A program made the translations under genes and the position numbers. 64,000 bases of DNA from Xylanimonas cellulosilytica DSM 15894 (GTDB lineage Bacteria; Actinomycetota; Actinomycetes; Actinomycetales; Cellulomonadaceae). Location: positions 1,178,001-1,242,000 of the forward strand of contig NC_013530.1 in the NCBI RefSeq assembly GCF_000024965.1. Direction: 5' to 3'. Below the pieces are notes generated by a model, which was not told the origin of the DNA, searched no databases, and saw only the letters and a list, made by a program, of their open reading frames with translations. Of the stretch, positions 16,046 through 24,776 are shown piece after piece. Position 1 is the stretch's first letter. Each line of letters starts with the position of its first letter.

Positions 16046-17164
16046 TCAGATCTTGCGCGGTGCGACCCGCGCGAGCGCGGCGGCCGCTGACGCACGGAGC
16101 CCCGCACCCCGCGTGCCGGCTCGCGACTGCGCCGCCGCGAGCGCCGTGAGCATCGACGCCGGGTCGCCCTGGAGCAGCAGCGTGGTCACCGCGGTGGACT
16201 CCCACCGGGCGAGGTCCTCGCGGACCTTCGCCGCGGGCCCCACGAGCGCGACCTCCTCGATCAGGGGCAGCGGCACCGCCGCCGCAGCCTCGGCCTTGCG
16301 ACCCGCGAGGTAGTGCGCCTGCACCTCGTCGAGGGCGTCCGCGTACCCGAGCCGGTCGAGCGACGCCTTGTGGAAGTTGGCGCCCTTGGCACCCATGCCG
16401 CCCACGTAGAGCGCCACGTGCGGCCGCAGCACGTCCGCCGCGGTCTCGACGTCGTCGCGCACGACGACGGGGACGGTCGCCAGCACCTCGAACGACGACG
16501 ACGGCGTGCGCGCCCCGCTGCGGGCGGCGAACCCCTCCGCGAGCAGGGCGCGGTGCTCCGCGTCGGTGCGCGGGGCGTAGAACCCGGCCATCCACCCGTC
16601 GGCGATCTCGGCGGCCAGGGCGACGTTCTTCGGCCCCTGCGCGGCGAGCACGATCGGCAGGTCGGCGCGCAGCGGGTGCACGGTGGGCTTGAGGGCCTTG
16701 CCGAGCCCGGTCGACCCCGCGGCGTCGGCGGGGACGGGGAGCTGGAAGAACGCTCCGGACGCGGTGACGGGGCGCTCGCGGGCGAGGACCTGCCGCACGA
16801 TGTCGACGTACTCGCGGGTGCGGGCGAGCGGGCGGGCGTACGGCTGGCCGTACCAGCCCTCGACGACCTGCGGGCCGGACGCTCCGAGGCCCAGCACGAA
16901 CCGGCCGCCCGAGAGGTGGTCGAGGGTGAGGGCCTGCATGGCTGTCGCGGTGGGGGTGCGGGCGGCCATCTGCGCGATGCCGGTGCCGAGCCGGAGGCGG
17001 CGGGTCCGCGACCCCCACCAGGAGAGCGGGGTGAACGCGTCGGAGCCGTACGCCTCGGCGGTCCACACGGAGTCGAGTCCCAGGTTCTCCGCGGCGACCA
17101 GCGCCGGGACGATCCCCTTCGGGGGCCTGCGGGACCAATAGCCGGTCTGGATGCCGATGCGCAC
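16046..17164 (-). CDS. LLM-class F420-dependent oxidoreductase
   Basis: A 372-residue TIM-barrel protein of the luciferase-like monooxygenase class. MRIGIQTGYWSRRP opens the barrel. AAENLGLDSVWTAEAYGSDAFTPL and RLRLGTGIAQMAARTPTATAMQALTLDHLSGGRFVLGLGASGPQVVEGWYG form the characteristic LLM/F420 signature. LGTGI....RTP is typical of F420-binding members rather than FMN-binding luciferases. The substrate cannot be read from sequence. The presence of cofE and other F420-type genes here supports F420 as cofactor. It converges with the alkyltransferase-like gene and follows the DUF1648 gene on the same strand. Confidence 0.88.
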   Translation of the reverse strand: MRIGIQTGYWSRRPPKGIVPALVAAENLGLDSVWTAEAYGSDAFTPLSWWGSRTRRLRLGTGIAQMAARTPTATAMQALTLDHLSGGRFVLGLGASGPQVVEGWYGQPYARPLARTREYVDIVRQVLARERPVTASGAFFQLPVPADAAGSTGLGKALKPTVHPLRADLPIVLAAQGPKNVALAAEIADGWMAGFYAPRTDAEHRALLAEGFAARSGARTPSSSFEVLATVPVVVRDDVETAADVLRPHVALYVGGMGAKGANFHKASLDRLGYADALDEVQAHYLAGRKAEAAAAVPLPLIEEVALVGPAAKVREDLARWESTAVTTLLLQGDPASMLTALAAAQSRAGTRGAGLRASAAAALARVAPRKI

Positions 17165-17189
17165 GTCTGGCTCCCCGTCGAGTCAAGTT

Positions 17190-17210
17190 CCTGCGACCGG
17201 GCGTCGCAGG
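17190..17210. other. 8-bp stem hairpin between DUF1648 gene and LLM gene
   Basis: CCTGCGAC and GTCGCAGG flank a 5-nt loop in the 122-bp gap upstream of the LLM-family gene and downstream of the DUF1648 gene. It could be a terminator for the latter or an operator for the former; sequence alone does not decide. Confidence 0.35.
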
Positions 17211-17286
17211 TAACGCGGGTCACACCTTAGCGGACTGCCCGGTCGCCGCCCGTGCCCACCTCGGCCGCTCCGACGGCGGACCGGGT

Positions 17287-18288
17287 CTACCGCGTGCGGT
17301 CGGCCATCGTGTTGAGCAGCGCGGCGGCGGTCGCGGCGTCGTCGACGGTGATGGTCAGGGACCGCCCACCGGTCCGCACCACCTCCAGGCCCTCGCCGCT
17401 GCGGGGCACGACGCCCACGTTGCCGCCCGGGGCGACGCGCCAGCCCCAGCCGCCGAACTGGCGGAACGCGGAGACCTGGACGGGGTCGGCGCGGACCACC
17501 TCGTCGGCGGGGACGAAGGTGCGGGGCCAGCCGAGAGCGGAACGCACCGTCAGACCGGCCGCGTCCACCCGGACCTCGAACACCATCATCGCGGCGAACA
17601 GGACGGCCAGGAGCGCCGGGACCACGAGCAGCTCCCACGTCCGCGTGAACAGCGCGACGGCCAGCATCAGAGCGATGGTGGCGGCACCGATCCAGAGCCC
17701 GGTGCCCCCGCCGATGCGGCGGACCCAGACGGCATGCTCACCGTCCGCCAGGCCGGTGCGGGCGGCGTCGGCAGGCACAGGCCCGGTCGCGGCCTGACGT
17801 GGGTCACCAGGGACGAGGAACGCGGCAGCGACCGCCGGGAGGAGCGGCAGGAGGTAGCTCGCCACGAGCCATCCGCCGGAGCCACGGGCCGCAGCGGCGT
17901 CGGCGAGACCACGCTGACCGGCGATCGCGGTCACCTGCACGACGGCGAGGAACGCGCCGATCCACACGGTCGCGGCAGCGGCGATCCGGCGCGTGGCTGC
18001 GGCCCGGCCCCAGAACAGGCCGATGGCGGAGAAGATCGCGATGGTGCCCACCCCGGTCGCGGCCATCGTGACCACCCACTGCGTGAGCGACATGAAGCCG
18101 TCAGGCTCGACGCCGGAGCCCCAGTGCGAGGCGATCGGGTCGGGGAGGTCGCCCCGCCAGGACAGGACGAGCGCGGTCGAGGCGATCAGGAGCAGCAGTG
18201 CCACCGCGGCCGACCACAGGGTCGAGCGCCTCGCGAGCGCCTTCCAGGGCTCCGAGGTGCGGACGCCGGGGTCGGGGCTGGTCGTCAT
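17287..18288 (-). CDS. DUF1648-type membrane protein
   Basis: A 333-residue multi-spanning protein. The N-terminal helix (about 25-44) followed by LPDPIASHWGSGVEPDGFMS is the signature of the DUF1648 family, whose members pair with small regulators or sense envelope state. Further helices lie at about 72-90, 102-122, 140-160, 200-216 and 222-240. The last ~90 residues are soluble and resemble a PH-like domain (VRVDAAGLTVRSALGWPRTFVPADEV). Function is unknown. Two codons past the last TM the composition becomes charged, so the C-terminus is probably cytoplasmic. Stop lies 122 bp before the LLM gene. Confidence 0.8.
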   Translation of the reverse strand: MTTSPDPGVRTSEPWKALARRSTLWSAAVALLLLIASTALVLSWRGDLPDPIASHWGSGVEPDGFMSLTQWVVTMAATGVGTIAIFSAIGLFWGRAAATRRIAAAATVWIGAFLAVVQVTAIAGQRGLADAAAARGSGGWLVASYLLPLLPAVAAAFLVPGDPRQAATGPVPADAARTGLADGEHAVWVRRIGGGTGLWIGAATIALMLAVALFTRTWELLVVPALLAVLFAAMMVFEVRVDAAGLTVRSALGWPRTFVPADEVVRADPVQVSAFRQFGGWGWRVAPGGNVGVVPRSGEGLEVVRTGGRSLTITVDDAATAAALLNTMADRTR

Positions 18289-18307
18289 GCGGTGGAGCTC
18301 CTGGGGT

Positions 18308-18985
18308 TCAGATCGTGTACTCGATCAACAGCGAGGGGTCTTGCAGCTTCTCACGCTCGGCGGGCGCGGCCTTCGGCACCCGCACGTGCGCGGGCACGCC
18401 GATCGCCACGGCGCCCGCAGGTACGTCCTTGACGACGACGGCGTTCGCGCCCACCTGGACGTCGTCGCCGAGCGTGATCGGCCCGAGCACCCGCGCACCG
18501 GCACCGATCATCACGCGGTTGCCGAGCGTGGGGTGGCGCTTGCCGCGCGTCATCGAGCGGCCACCCAGGGTCGAGCCCTGGAAGAGGAGGCAGTCGTCGC
18601 CGATCACCGTCGTCTGCCCGATCACCACGCCCATGCCGTGGTCGATGAACAGGCGCCGCCCGATGATCGCGCCCGGATGGATCTCGATGCCCGTCGCGAA
18701 CCGCGCGAACTGCGACAGCAGCCGGGCGGGCAGGCGCAGGTTCGCGTGCCAGAGCCGGTGGCTGAGGCGGTGGATCCACAGGGCGTGCACGCCCGAGTAG
18801 GCGAGCGCGACCTCGAGGCGCGTGCGCGCGGCGGGGTCGTGGGCGTGCGCGGCGTCGAGGTCCTCCAGGAGGATCTCGAACAGGTGACGCAGGCCGGGAC
18901 GGTGGCCGGGCGGCATGGCGTGGACGTGCTCGTCCTCGCCGTGCCCGGCCACCGTCGCCGCGCGCAACGCGCGCAGATCGGTCAT
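18308..18985 (-). CDS. cysE: serine O-acetyltransferase
   Basis: A 225-residue left-handed beta-helix acetyltransferase that makes O-acetylserine from serine and acetyl-CoA, the first step of cysteine synthesis. The N-terminal helical part holds the family segment ALWIHRLSHRLW. The hexapeptide-repeat core follows: GIEIHPGAIIGRRLFIDHGMGVVIGQTTVIGDDCLLFQGSTLGG, with the catalytic Asp-His in FIDHGMG. The C-terminal tail is short and ends EYTI, which fits the Ile end that lets CysK bind CysE in the cysteine synthase complex. It lies 24 bp downstream of cysK on the same strand. An internal ATG (MPPGHRPG) is an alternative start. Confidence 0.95.
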   Translation of the reverse strand: MTDLRALRAATVAGHGEDEHVHAMPPGHRPGLRHLFEILLEDLDAAHAHDPAARTRLEVALAYSGVHALWIHRLSHRLWHANLRLPARLLSQFARFATGIEIHPGAIIGRRLFIDHGMGVVIGQTTVIGDDCLLFQGSTLGGRSMTRGKRHPTLGNRVMIGAGARVLGPITLGDDVQVGANAVVVKDVPAGAVAIGVPAHVRVPKAAPAEREKLQDPSLLIEYTI

Positions 18986-19009
18986 CGCAACCTCAGCCTG
19001 AGGACCGGA

Positions 19010-19945
19010 TCAGTCCAGCAGGTCGGCGTAGAGCACCGTCGACAGGTAGCGCTCGCCGAAGTCGGGCACGACCGCCACGATCGTCTTGCCCGCGTACTCG
19101 GGGCGGCCGGCTAGCTGGACGGCCGCGGCCAGCGCCGCACCCGAGGAGATGCCCACGAGCAGGCCCTCCTCCTTGGCCGCGCGGCGCGCGAACTCGATCG
19201 CCGTGTCGGCGTTGATGTCCACGACCTCGTCGTAGATCTCGGTGTCGAGGATCTCGGGCACGAAGTTCGCGCCGATGCCCTGGATCTTGTGCGGGCCGGG
19301 GGCTCCGCCGTTGAGGATCGCCGACTCCTTCGGCTCCACCGCGACGATCTTCACCTCGGGCTTGCGCTCCTTGAGCACCTGCCCGACGCCGGTGATCGTG
19401 CCGCCGGTGCCGATGCCGGAGACGACGACGTCGACGCCACCGTCGGTGTCGGCCCAGATCTCCTCGGCCGTCGTCTTGCGGTGGATCGCGACGTTGGCCT
19501 GGTTGGCGAACTGGCGCGCCAGGATGGCGCCCGGGCGCTCGTCGGCGATCTTCTCGGCCACGGCCACGGCACCCTTCATGCCCTCGGAGCCCGGCGTGAG
19601 CACCAGCTCGGCACCGTAGGCGCGCAGCAGCGCACGCCGCTCCTTCGACATCGTCTCCGGCATCGCGAGGACGACCTTGTAGTCGCGCACCGCACCCACC
19701 CACGCCAGGGCGATGCCGGTGTTGCCCGACGTCGCCTCGACGATCGTGCCGCCCGGCTGCAGCTCGCCGGAGGCCTCGGCGGCGTCGATGATGGCGACGC
19801 CGATGCGGTCCTTGACGGAGTTGGCAGGGTTGTAGAACTCGAGCTTCGCGAGCACCGTGGCGCCGAGGCCCTCGGTGAGCTTGTTCAGGCGGACGAGCGG
19901 CGTGCCGCCGATCAGGGTGGTCGCGTCGTCGTAGATGCGGGCCAT
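19010..19945 (-). CDS. cysK: cysteine synthase A (O-acetylserine sulfhydrylase)
   Basis: A 311-residue PLP enzyme condensing O-acetylserine with sulfide to cysteine. The PLP Lys is in [12 protein letters not shown] (about residue 45). [13 protein letters not shown] is the substrate-carboxylate loop, [12 protein letters not shown] the phosphate-binding loop, and [11 protein letters not shown] the C-terminal Ser contact to the pyridine nitrogen. Two in-frame ATGs exist; I chose 19945 (MARIYDD) because the AGAGG ribosome site sits about 6 nt upstream of it and directly against the other one (19951). It forms a two-gene unit with cysE. Confidence 0.96.
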   Translation of the reverse strand: MARIYDDATTLIGGTPLVRLNKLTEGLGATVLAKLEFYNPANSVKDRIGVAIIDAAEASGELQPGGTIVEATSGNTGIALAWVGAVRDYKVVLAMPETMSKERRALLRAYGAELVLTPGSEGMKGAVAVAEKIADERPGAILARQFANQANVAIHRKTTAEEIWADTDGGVDVVVSGIGTGGTITGVGQVLKERKPEVKIVAVEPKESAILNGGAPGPHKIQGIGANFVPEILDTEIYDEVVDINADTAIEFARRAAKEEGLLVGISSGAALAAAVQLAGRPEYAGKTIVAVVPDFGERYLSTVLYADLLD

Positions 19946-20342
19946 GGTCATCCTCTTCGGTTCGTCGTGGGGTTCGTGGCTGGTGGGGTGGGGCGTGCAG
20001 ACTGCTGACGAGGGCGAGCGCCCGCGCTCACCATGACCCGGCAGCCGAGGTGGTCGGGGTCAGGCGTGGCACGGACGCTCTATCGACACGCGCGACAGCA
20101 CGACGGCGTGCGGTTCGCGGGGACAGCGTGGGGAGCGACGGCGATACGCACGGTCGGCTCCCTCCGGTCAAGGCGTCGGTACCAGCCCTGCGCTGGCAGA
20201 CGCGGACGTCGTCGGGCTATCGACGATGCCTGGGGGAACCATAGGCCGCGCGACGGGCCCACCGCCAGACCGTCTCATTGTGGCGTGCAGCGCACTTGGT
20301 CATGCGGGGCATGCAGGGCACTTCGGCGTGCGGGGAGCGGGG
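19946..20342. other. non-coding stretch upstream of cysK
   Basis: About 400 bp between the cysK start and a tRNA-Gly gene. On the minus strand a 28-codon frame (20034-19948) ends where cysK begins; it contains no Cys codons and no recognisable motif, so I do not call it. The cysK promoter must lie here. I see no riboswitch, repeat or clear operator. Confidence 0.5.
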
Positions 20343-20413
20343 AGCGGATGACGGGAATCGAACCCGCGTGATCAGTTTGGAAGACTGAGGCTCTACCATT
20401 GAGCTACATCCGC
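20343..20413 (-). tRNA. tRNA-Gly (anticodon TCC)
   Basis: Cloverleaf on the minus strand. The acceptor GCGGATG pairs with CATCCGC and is followed by discriminator T, as expected for tRNA-Gly. The D arm is GCTC..GAGC, the anticodon arm TCAGT-CTTCCAA-ACTGA with anticodon TCC, and the T arm GCGGG-TTCGATT-CCCGT. CCA is not encoded. Confidence 0.97.
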
Positions 20414-20539
20414 ACGACGCCACGGGGCTGCCTGGAAGAGGCACCCGGAGAGCGCGCGGGCGCCACACTAGCAAACGCCGCGATGCCCGGGACGCCGCCC
20501 GGCACCGCCTAGACTGGGGCGCGGCCGCTGGACGGCCCA

Positions 20540-20613
20540 CGGGGTGTGGCGCAGCTTGGTAGCGCGCGTGCTTTGGGAGCACGATGTCGCAGGTTCGAAT
20601 CCTGTCACCCCGA
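20540..20613 (+). tRNA. tRNA-Pro (anticodon TGG)
   Basis: Cloverleaf on the plus strand. The acceptor CGGGGTG pairs with CACCCCG with discriminator A. The D arm is GCGC..GCGC with AGCTTGGTA loop. The anticodon arm is CGTGC-TTTGGGA-GCACG with anticodon TGG, and the T arm is GCAGG-TTCGAAT-CCTGT. CCA is not encoded. A tRNA-Pro/tRNA-Gly pair upstream of tig is a frequent actinobacterial arrangement. Confidence 0.97.
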
Positions 20614-20790
20614 CCGAAGAACGATCGACGGACGGCTGCCTGACGGCAGCGCCGAGCCAATGGCGGCCCGGCGGGACGATGGCCACCGGTCCAGCGGACC
20701 TTCGGCCCTGGGCCCGGCCCCAGCGCGGTGCTTGCCTGGAGTCAGGCGCCCCTCGACGGCGCGGGGCGCTCCGGCCGGAGGAGGCTCGCC

Positions 20791-21846
20791 ATGAAGGCAC
20801 TCGTGTTCCACGGCCCAGGCAGCAAGGCCTGGGAGGACGTCGCAGACCCACGGATCCAGCGGCCCACGGACGCGATCGTCCGGATCGACACGACCACCAT
20901 CTGCGGCACCGACCTGCACATCCTCAAGGGCGACGTGCCGACGGTCCAGGAGGGCCGGGTCCTCGGCCACGAGGGGGTCGGCACGATCACCGCGGTGGGG
21001 GCGGGCGTGCAGCGCCTTGCCGTCGGTGACCGCGTCATCGTCTCGTGCATCACGGCGTGCGGGATGTGCGAGTACTGCCGCCGCGGCCTGTTCTCGCACT
21101 GCCTGGCCGACGAGGGGGCACCCGGCCTCGGGTGGGTCCTCGGTCACCTCATCGACGGCACCCAGGCGGAGCAGGTCCGCATTCCGTTCGCGGACAGCTC
21201 GCTGCACAAGGTGCCGGAAGGCGTGGAGGACGCCGCCGCGGTCATGCTGTCCGACATCCTGCCGACCGGGTTCGAGATCGGCGTGCGCAACGGCCGGGTG
21301 TCGCCCGGCGACGTCGTCGCCGTCGTCGGTGCCGGTCCCGTCGGCCTGGCGGCGGTCATGACGTCGGTCCTCGCCGGCCCCAGCCGCGTCATCGCCGTCG
21401 ACCTGGACGCCCACCGCCTGGACCAGGCCCTGCGCTTCGGTGCTTCCGACGTCGTCGACGCCGGCGACCCGGACTGGTACGACCAGGTGATGGCCAGGAC
21501 CGACGGCCTGGGCGTCGACGTCGCGATCGAGGCGGTCGGCGTGCCGGACACCTTCACGATGTGCACGCGGATCGTGCGGCCCGGTGGGCACGTCGCCAAC
21601 GTCGGTGTGCACGGCCGCCCGGTCGAGCTGGCGCTCCAGGAGCTCTGGATCAAGGACGTCACGCTGACCACGGGACTGGTCAGCACGTCGACGACGCCGA
21701 TGCTGCTGCGTCTCGTCGAGCAGCACAAGCTCGCGGCGGCGGCGTTCGCGACCCACACGTTCGCCCTGGACCACATCGACGAGGCGTACGAGGTGTTCAG
21801 CCACGCCGCCGAGACCAAGGCGCTCAAAGTCCTGCTGACGAGGTGA
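20791..21846 (+). CDS. zinc-dependent alcohol dehydrogenase family protein
   Basis: A 351-residue medium-chain dehydrogenase/reductase. The catalytic zinc ligands are Cys38 in TTICGTDLHI and His60-Glu61 in LGHEGVG. The structural zinc is held by four Cys in CGMCEYCRRGLFSHC (about 90, 93, 96, 104). The NAD(P)-binding loop VVGAGPVGLAAV is at about 180. The closest general type is a threonine dehydrogenase/sorbitol dehydrogenase-like enzyme of unknown substrate. A strong GGAGGAGG ribosome site precedes the ATG. A flavodoxin-domain gene starts 23 bp downstream, probably in the same transcript. Confidence 0.92.
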   Translation: MKALVFHGPGSKAWEDVADPRIQRPTDAIVRIDTTTICGTDLHILKGDVPTVQEGRVLGHEGVGTITAVGAGVQRLAVGDRVIVSCITACGMCEYCRRGLFSHCLADEGAPGLGWVLGHLIDGTQAEQVRIPFADSSLHKVPEGVEDAAAVMLSDILPTGFEIGVRNGRVSPGDVVAVVGAGPVGLAAVMTSVLAGPSRVIAVDLDAHRLDQALRFGASDVVDAGDPDWYDQVMARTDGLGVDVAIEAVGVPDTFTMCTRIVRPGGHVANVGVHGRPVELALQELWIKDVTLTTGLVSTSTTPMLLRLVEQHKLAAAAFATHTFALDHIDEAYEVFSHAAETKALKVLLTR

Positions 21847-21869
21847 CAACGAAAGGAGAGGTGAGAACC

Positions 21870-22394
21870 ATGTCCGCACTCGTCGTCTACGAGACCAGCT
21901 ACGGCAGCACCGCCGCAGTCGCGCGGGCCGTCGCGGAGGGCATCGCCCGGCACCTGCTGGTACGAGTCGTCCCGGTCGGCGACCCGGGAGCCGACCAGGC
22001 TACCGAGGACACGCTCGTCGTCATCGGCGGCCCCACCCACGCGTTCGGCATGAGCCGGGCTGCGACCCGTCGGGAGGCCCAGGAGCGCCACGACGAGCTC
22101 CCCACGGCTCGTCCGGGGATCCGCGACTGGATCGGGCTCCTTCCCGCCGACCGGCCGGACCGCCTGTACGCCACGTTCGACACGCGCGTGGCGGGCGCCC
22201 GGCACCTGCCCGGCTCCGCGGCACGCGCCGCCGAGCGGGCGCTGCGCCACGGCGGACACCACATCGTGGTGCGCGGCGAGTCGTTCTACGTCGTCGGCAC
22301 CGACGGCCCGCTCCTGCCGGACGAGGAGGTCCGTGCCCGGAACTGGGGCGAGCACCTCGCGCGCACGGTGACGGCCCTCTGGGCGCGGCCGTGA
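21870..22394 (+). CDS. flavodoxin-domain protein
   Basis: A 174-residue protein with an N-terminal flavodoxin fold. MSALVVYETSYGSTAAVARAVAEGI contains the FMN phosphate loop (T-S-Y-G-S-T), and TLVVIGGPTHAFGMSR is the second FMN-contacting strand and loop. FDTRV and the final WGEHLARTV fit flavodoxin/WrbA-like proteins of actinobacteria. It should act as an FMN-based electron carrier or reductase; the adjacent zinc dehydrogenase may be a redox partner (inference). The ribosome site AAAGGAGAGG precedes the ATG at 21870. Confidence 0.85.
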   Translation: MSALVVYETSYGSTAAVARAVAEGIARHLLVRVVPVGDPGADQATEDTLVVIGGPTHAFGMSRAATRREAQERHDELPTARPGIRDWIGLLPADRPDRLYATFDTRVAGARHLPGSAARAAERALRHGGHHIVVRGESFYVVGTDGPLLPDEEVRARNWGEHLARTVTALWARP

Positions 22395-22613
22395 CGGCGG
22401 GGCCGCGCGCGTCGAGCCGGCCGTCCCCGTCGTCGAAACGGCGCCGGGTCGCGCGCCATTGCGCGCTGTGCGCGGCCGCTGGCGCGGCCGGGACAGGTTC
22501 AATGAGAGGGCCAGGTCCGACGACGTCGAGGAGTGATCGATGGGGATCTCGACGACGTGCCTCGCACGGTCCAGCGCGGCCGACGCCCGTGCCCGCACCC
22601 CGGGGTGGTCCCG

Positions 22614-23525
22614 GTGAGCGGCCCCGCCCGCTACGCGGTCCCGGCGTGGTTGGAGCCGCTGCTGCCCGACGTCGTCGCGCCGCTGCTCCTCGACGTCGTC
22701 GACGGCGACGGCGGAGAGGTGTTCTGGGGCATCGCTGCCGACGGCACCCGGCGGCGGCTGGGCACGAGCCTCGAGGACGCTTACGACGCGGCAGGCGACG
22801 TCGACGTGCTGTTCAGCGACGCGGTCCGCGAGCGGTACGGCGAGGAAGGGCCGGACGGCTGCCTCGACCTGCTCTGGGTGCCGTCGCACGCCGGGTTCCA
22901 TCGCCTGCTGCTCACCCGCACGGACGCGCACCGCGTCGCACGGCTCGCCGACGCGTGGGCCAGGTTCCGCGAGCTCGACACCCGGTGGCGTGCCGACCCG
23001 TCGTCGTTCCTCGACGCGTTCGCGTGGATCGACGCGCACCCGGCGTTCTGGATCCGGTCCGGCGTCAACGAGCCGGGGCACCCGGACTGGCGGGACGCGG
23101 ACTTCTGGCGCTGGGAGACGGCCGACCACATGCAGCGCGTCGACATCCGGCCGATCCGCCTCGACGACGGCACCACCGCCATCGCGCTGGAGACCGGCGG
23201 GCACGTGTCCGAGATGGAGCGCTGGGAGCGGGGCACGGGTACGGCCTACGTGGTCGAGGACGTCTACCGCACCCACTACTACGACCCTCGGCTGGACGTC
23301 TCCGCACCCACGTTCGAGGAGGCGGTGCGCCGGCTCGCGCTGGCGATCGACGCGGTGTTCGACCTCGACGGGGAGGAGCGCCCCGAGGCGCCGGCCCCGG
23401 CGGGTGCGCTGTCGGCCGAGGTCGCCACGATGCTCGGTCCACGGTCGGACCCGTGGGCGGACCGCCGCCGCGTGCGGTTCTCCGACCTGGGCACCGGACC
23501 GGGGACGTCCGTCAGCCGAGGGTGA
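22614..23525 (+). CDS. hypothetical protein, 303 residues
   Basis: A soluble, acidic, Trp-rich protein I do not recognise. GTG at 22614 (SGPARYAVPAWLEPLLPDVV) is preferred over a longer frame from 22533 that runs through low-complexity, Arg-rich sequence. Notable segments are EVFWGIAADGTRRRLGTSLEDAY, WARFRELDTRWRADPSSFLDAFAWIDAHPAFW and MQRVDIRPIRLDDGTTAIALETGGH. No signal peptide, membrane helix or known catalytic motif is visible. Third-position GC is high as in its neighbours, so it is a real gene. It stands alone between the flavodoxin and the MFS gene, with a 219-bp gap upstream that holds its promoter. Confidence 0.75.
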   Translation: MSGPARYAVPAWLEPLLPDVVAPLLLDVVDGDGGEVFWGIAADGTRRRLGTSLEDAYDAAGDVDVLFSDAVRERYGEEGPDGCLDLLWVPSHAGFHRLLLTRTDAHRVARLADAWARFRELDTRWRADPSSFLDAFAWIDAHPAFWIRSGVNEPGHPDWRDADFWRWETADHMQRVDIRPIRLDDGTTAIALETGGHVSEMERWERGTGTAYVVEDVYRTHYYDPRLDVSAPTFEEAVRRLALAIDAVFDLDGEERPEAPAPAGALSAEVATMLGPRSDPWADRRRVRFSDLGTGPGTSVSRG

Positions 23526-23588
23526 CGACGCCGGAGCGCGTCTCGTCGGCGACGGGCCGCGCTGTCCGCGGTCGGGGAAGATGCGCCC

Positions 23589-24770
23589 ATGGCAACGCTC
23601 CTGCTCGCGCTGATCTACCTGGCCTTCGTCAGCCTGGGGCTGCCCGACTCGCTGCTCGGTGCCGGCTGGCCGGCCATGCAGCAGGACCTGGGCGTGCCGC
23701 TGTCGTACGCCGGACTGGTCGCGATGGTCATCTCTGGCGGCACCATCGTCTCGAGCCTGCTGTCCGACCGGATGACGCGGCGGTTCGGTGCCGGGCGGGT
23801 GACGGCGGCGTCGGTGCTGGTCTCGGCGCTGGCCCTGCTGGGCTTCTCCCTGGTGGGCTCGTTCTGGCCGCTGCTGGTGCTGGCGGTCCCGTTCGGGCTC
23901 TCGGCGGGCGCGATCGACGCCGCGCTGAACAACCACGTGGCGTTGCACTACTCCTCCCGGCACATGAACTGGCTGCACTGCTTCTGGGGCGTCGGCACGG
24001 TCATCAGCCCGTTCTTCATGGCGCAGGCGCTGGCCTCCCAGCACGGCTGGGCGGGCGGGTACCGCACCGTCGCGCTCATCCAGCTCGGCATCGGCGTCGT
24101 CCTGGTGGCGACCCTCCCGCTGTGGCGGCGTCAGCTCGCGCAGACGGCGGAGCTGCGGACGACGGCGCGGGCCTTGCGGCTGCCCGAGATCCTGCGCATC
24201 CGCGGCGTGAAGTCCCTGCTGCTGGCGTTCTTCGGCTACTGCGCCGTCGAGGGCACGGCCATCCTGTGGGGCGCGTCGTACCTGGCGATCCAGCGCGGCG
24301 TCGACACGACCACGGCCGCCCGGTACGCGGCGCTGTTCCTGCTGGGCATCACCGGCGGGCGCTTCCTGGCGGGGTTCGTCGCCGACCGCCTGGGCGACCG
24401 CACGATGATCCGGCTCGGGCTCGCGCTGATGGCGGTCGGCATCGTCGCGGTGTGGTTGCCCGTGCCGGGCACGGCGTCGGCCCTGAACGGGCTCGTGGTG
24501 CTGGGACTGGGGTGCGCCCCCATCTACCCGGCGATCATCCACTCGACCCCCGCCAACTTCGGCGCCGAGAACTCGCAGGCGATCGTGGGCGTCCAGATGG
24601 CCGCGGCCTACACCGGGTCGGTCGCGGCGCCGCCGCTGTTCGGGCTGATCGCCAACCACGTGGACATCGGCCTGTTCCCGCTGTACCTCCTGGTGCTGAC
24701 CGTGCTGGTCGCGGTGATGATCGAACGCGTCGCGCGGCGCACGGCGGCCGCACCGGTCGGTGCCGTCTGA
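23589..24770 (+). CDS. major facilitator superfamily transporter
   Basis: A 393-residue permease with about 12 hydrophobic helices. LSDRMTRRFGAGRVT, between helices 2 and 3, is the MFS loop motif (G/S-x-x-x-D-R-x-G-R-R type), and its counterpart in the second half is ADRLGDRTMIR. GLSAGAIDAALNNHVALHYSSRHMNWLHCFWGVG is characteristic of the FucP/GlcP-like sugar porter-related group, so a sugar or other polar solute is a possible substrate; this is inference. It converges with the VOC gene 6 bp downstream. The ATG at 23589 begins directly with the first helix. Confidence 0.88.
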   Translation: MATLLLALIYLAFVSLGLPDSLLGAGWPAMQQDLGVPLSYAGLVAMVISGGTIVSSLLSDRMTRRFGAGRVTAASVLVSALALLGFSLVGSFWPLLVLAVPFGLSAGAIDAALNNHVALHYSSRHMNWLHCFWGVGTVISPFFMAQALASQHGWAGGYRTVALIQLGIGVVLVATLPLWRRQLAQTAELRTTARALRLPEILRIRGVKSLLLAFFGYCAVEGTAILWGASYLAIQRGVDTTTAARYAALFLLGITGGRFLAGFVADRLGDRTMIRLGLALMAVGIVAVWLPVPGTASALNGLVVLGLGCAPIYPAIIHSTPANFGAENSQAIVGVQMAAAYTGSVAAPPLFGLIANHVDIGLFPLYLLVLTVLVAVMIERVARRTAAAPVGAV

Positions 24771-24776
24771 GGGTGG

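Noticed and set aside
19948-20034. 28-codon minus-strand frame ending at the cysK start, as a possible leader peptide
   Set aside because: It has no Cys codons and no attenuator-like hairpin, so a cysteine-responsive leader is not supported.
21144-24659. 1171-codon minus-strand frame opposite the dehydrogenase and MFS genes
   Set aside because: Low-complexity shadow of well-supported plus-strand genes.
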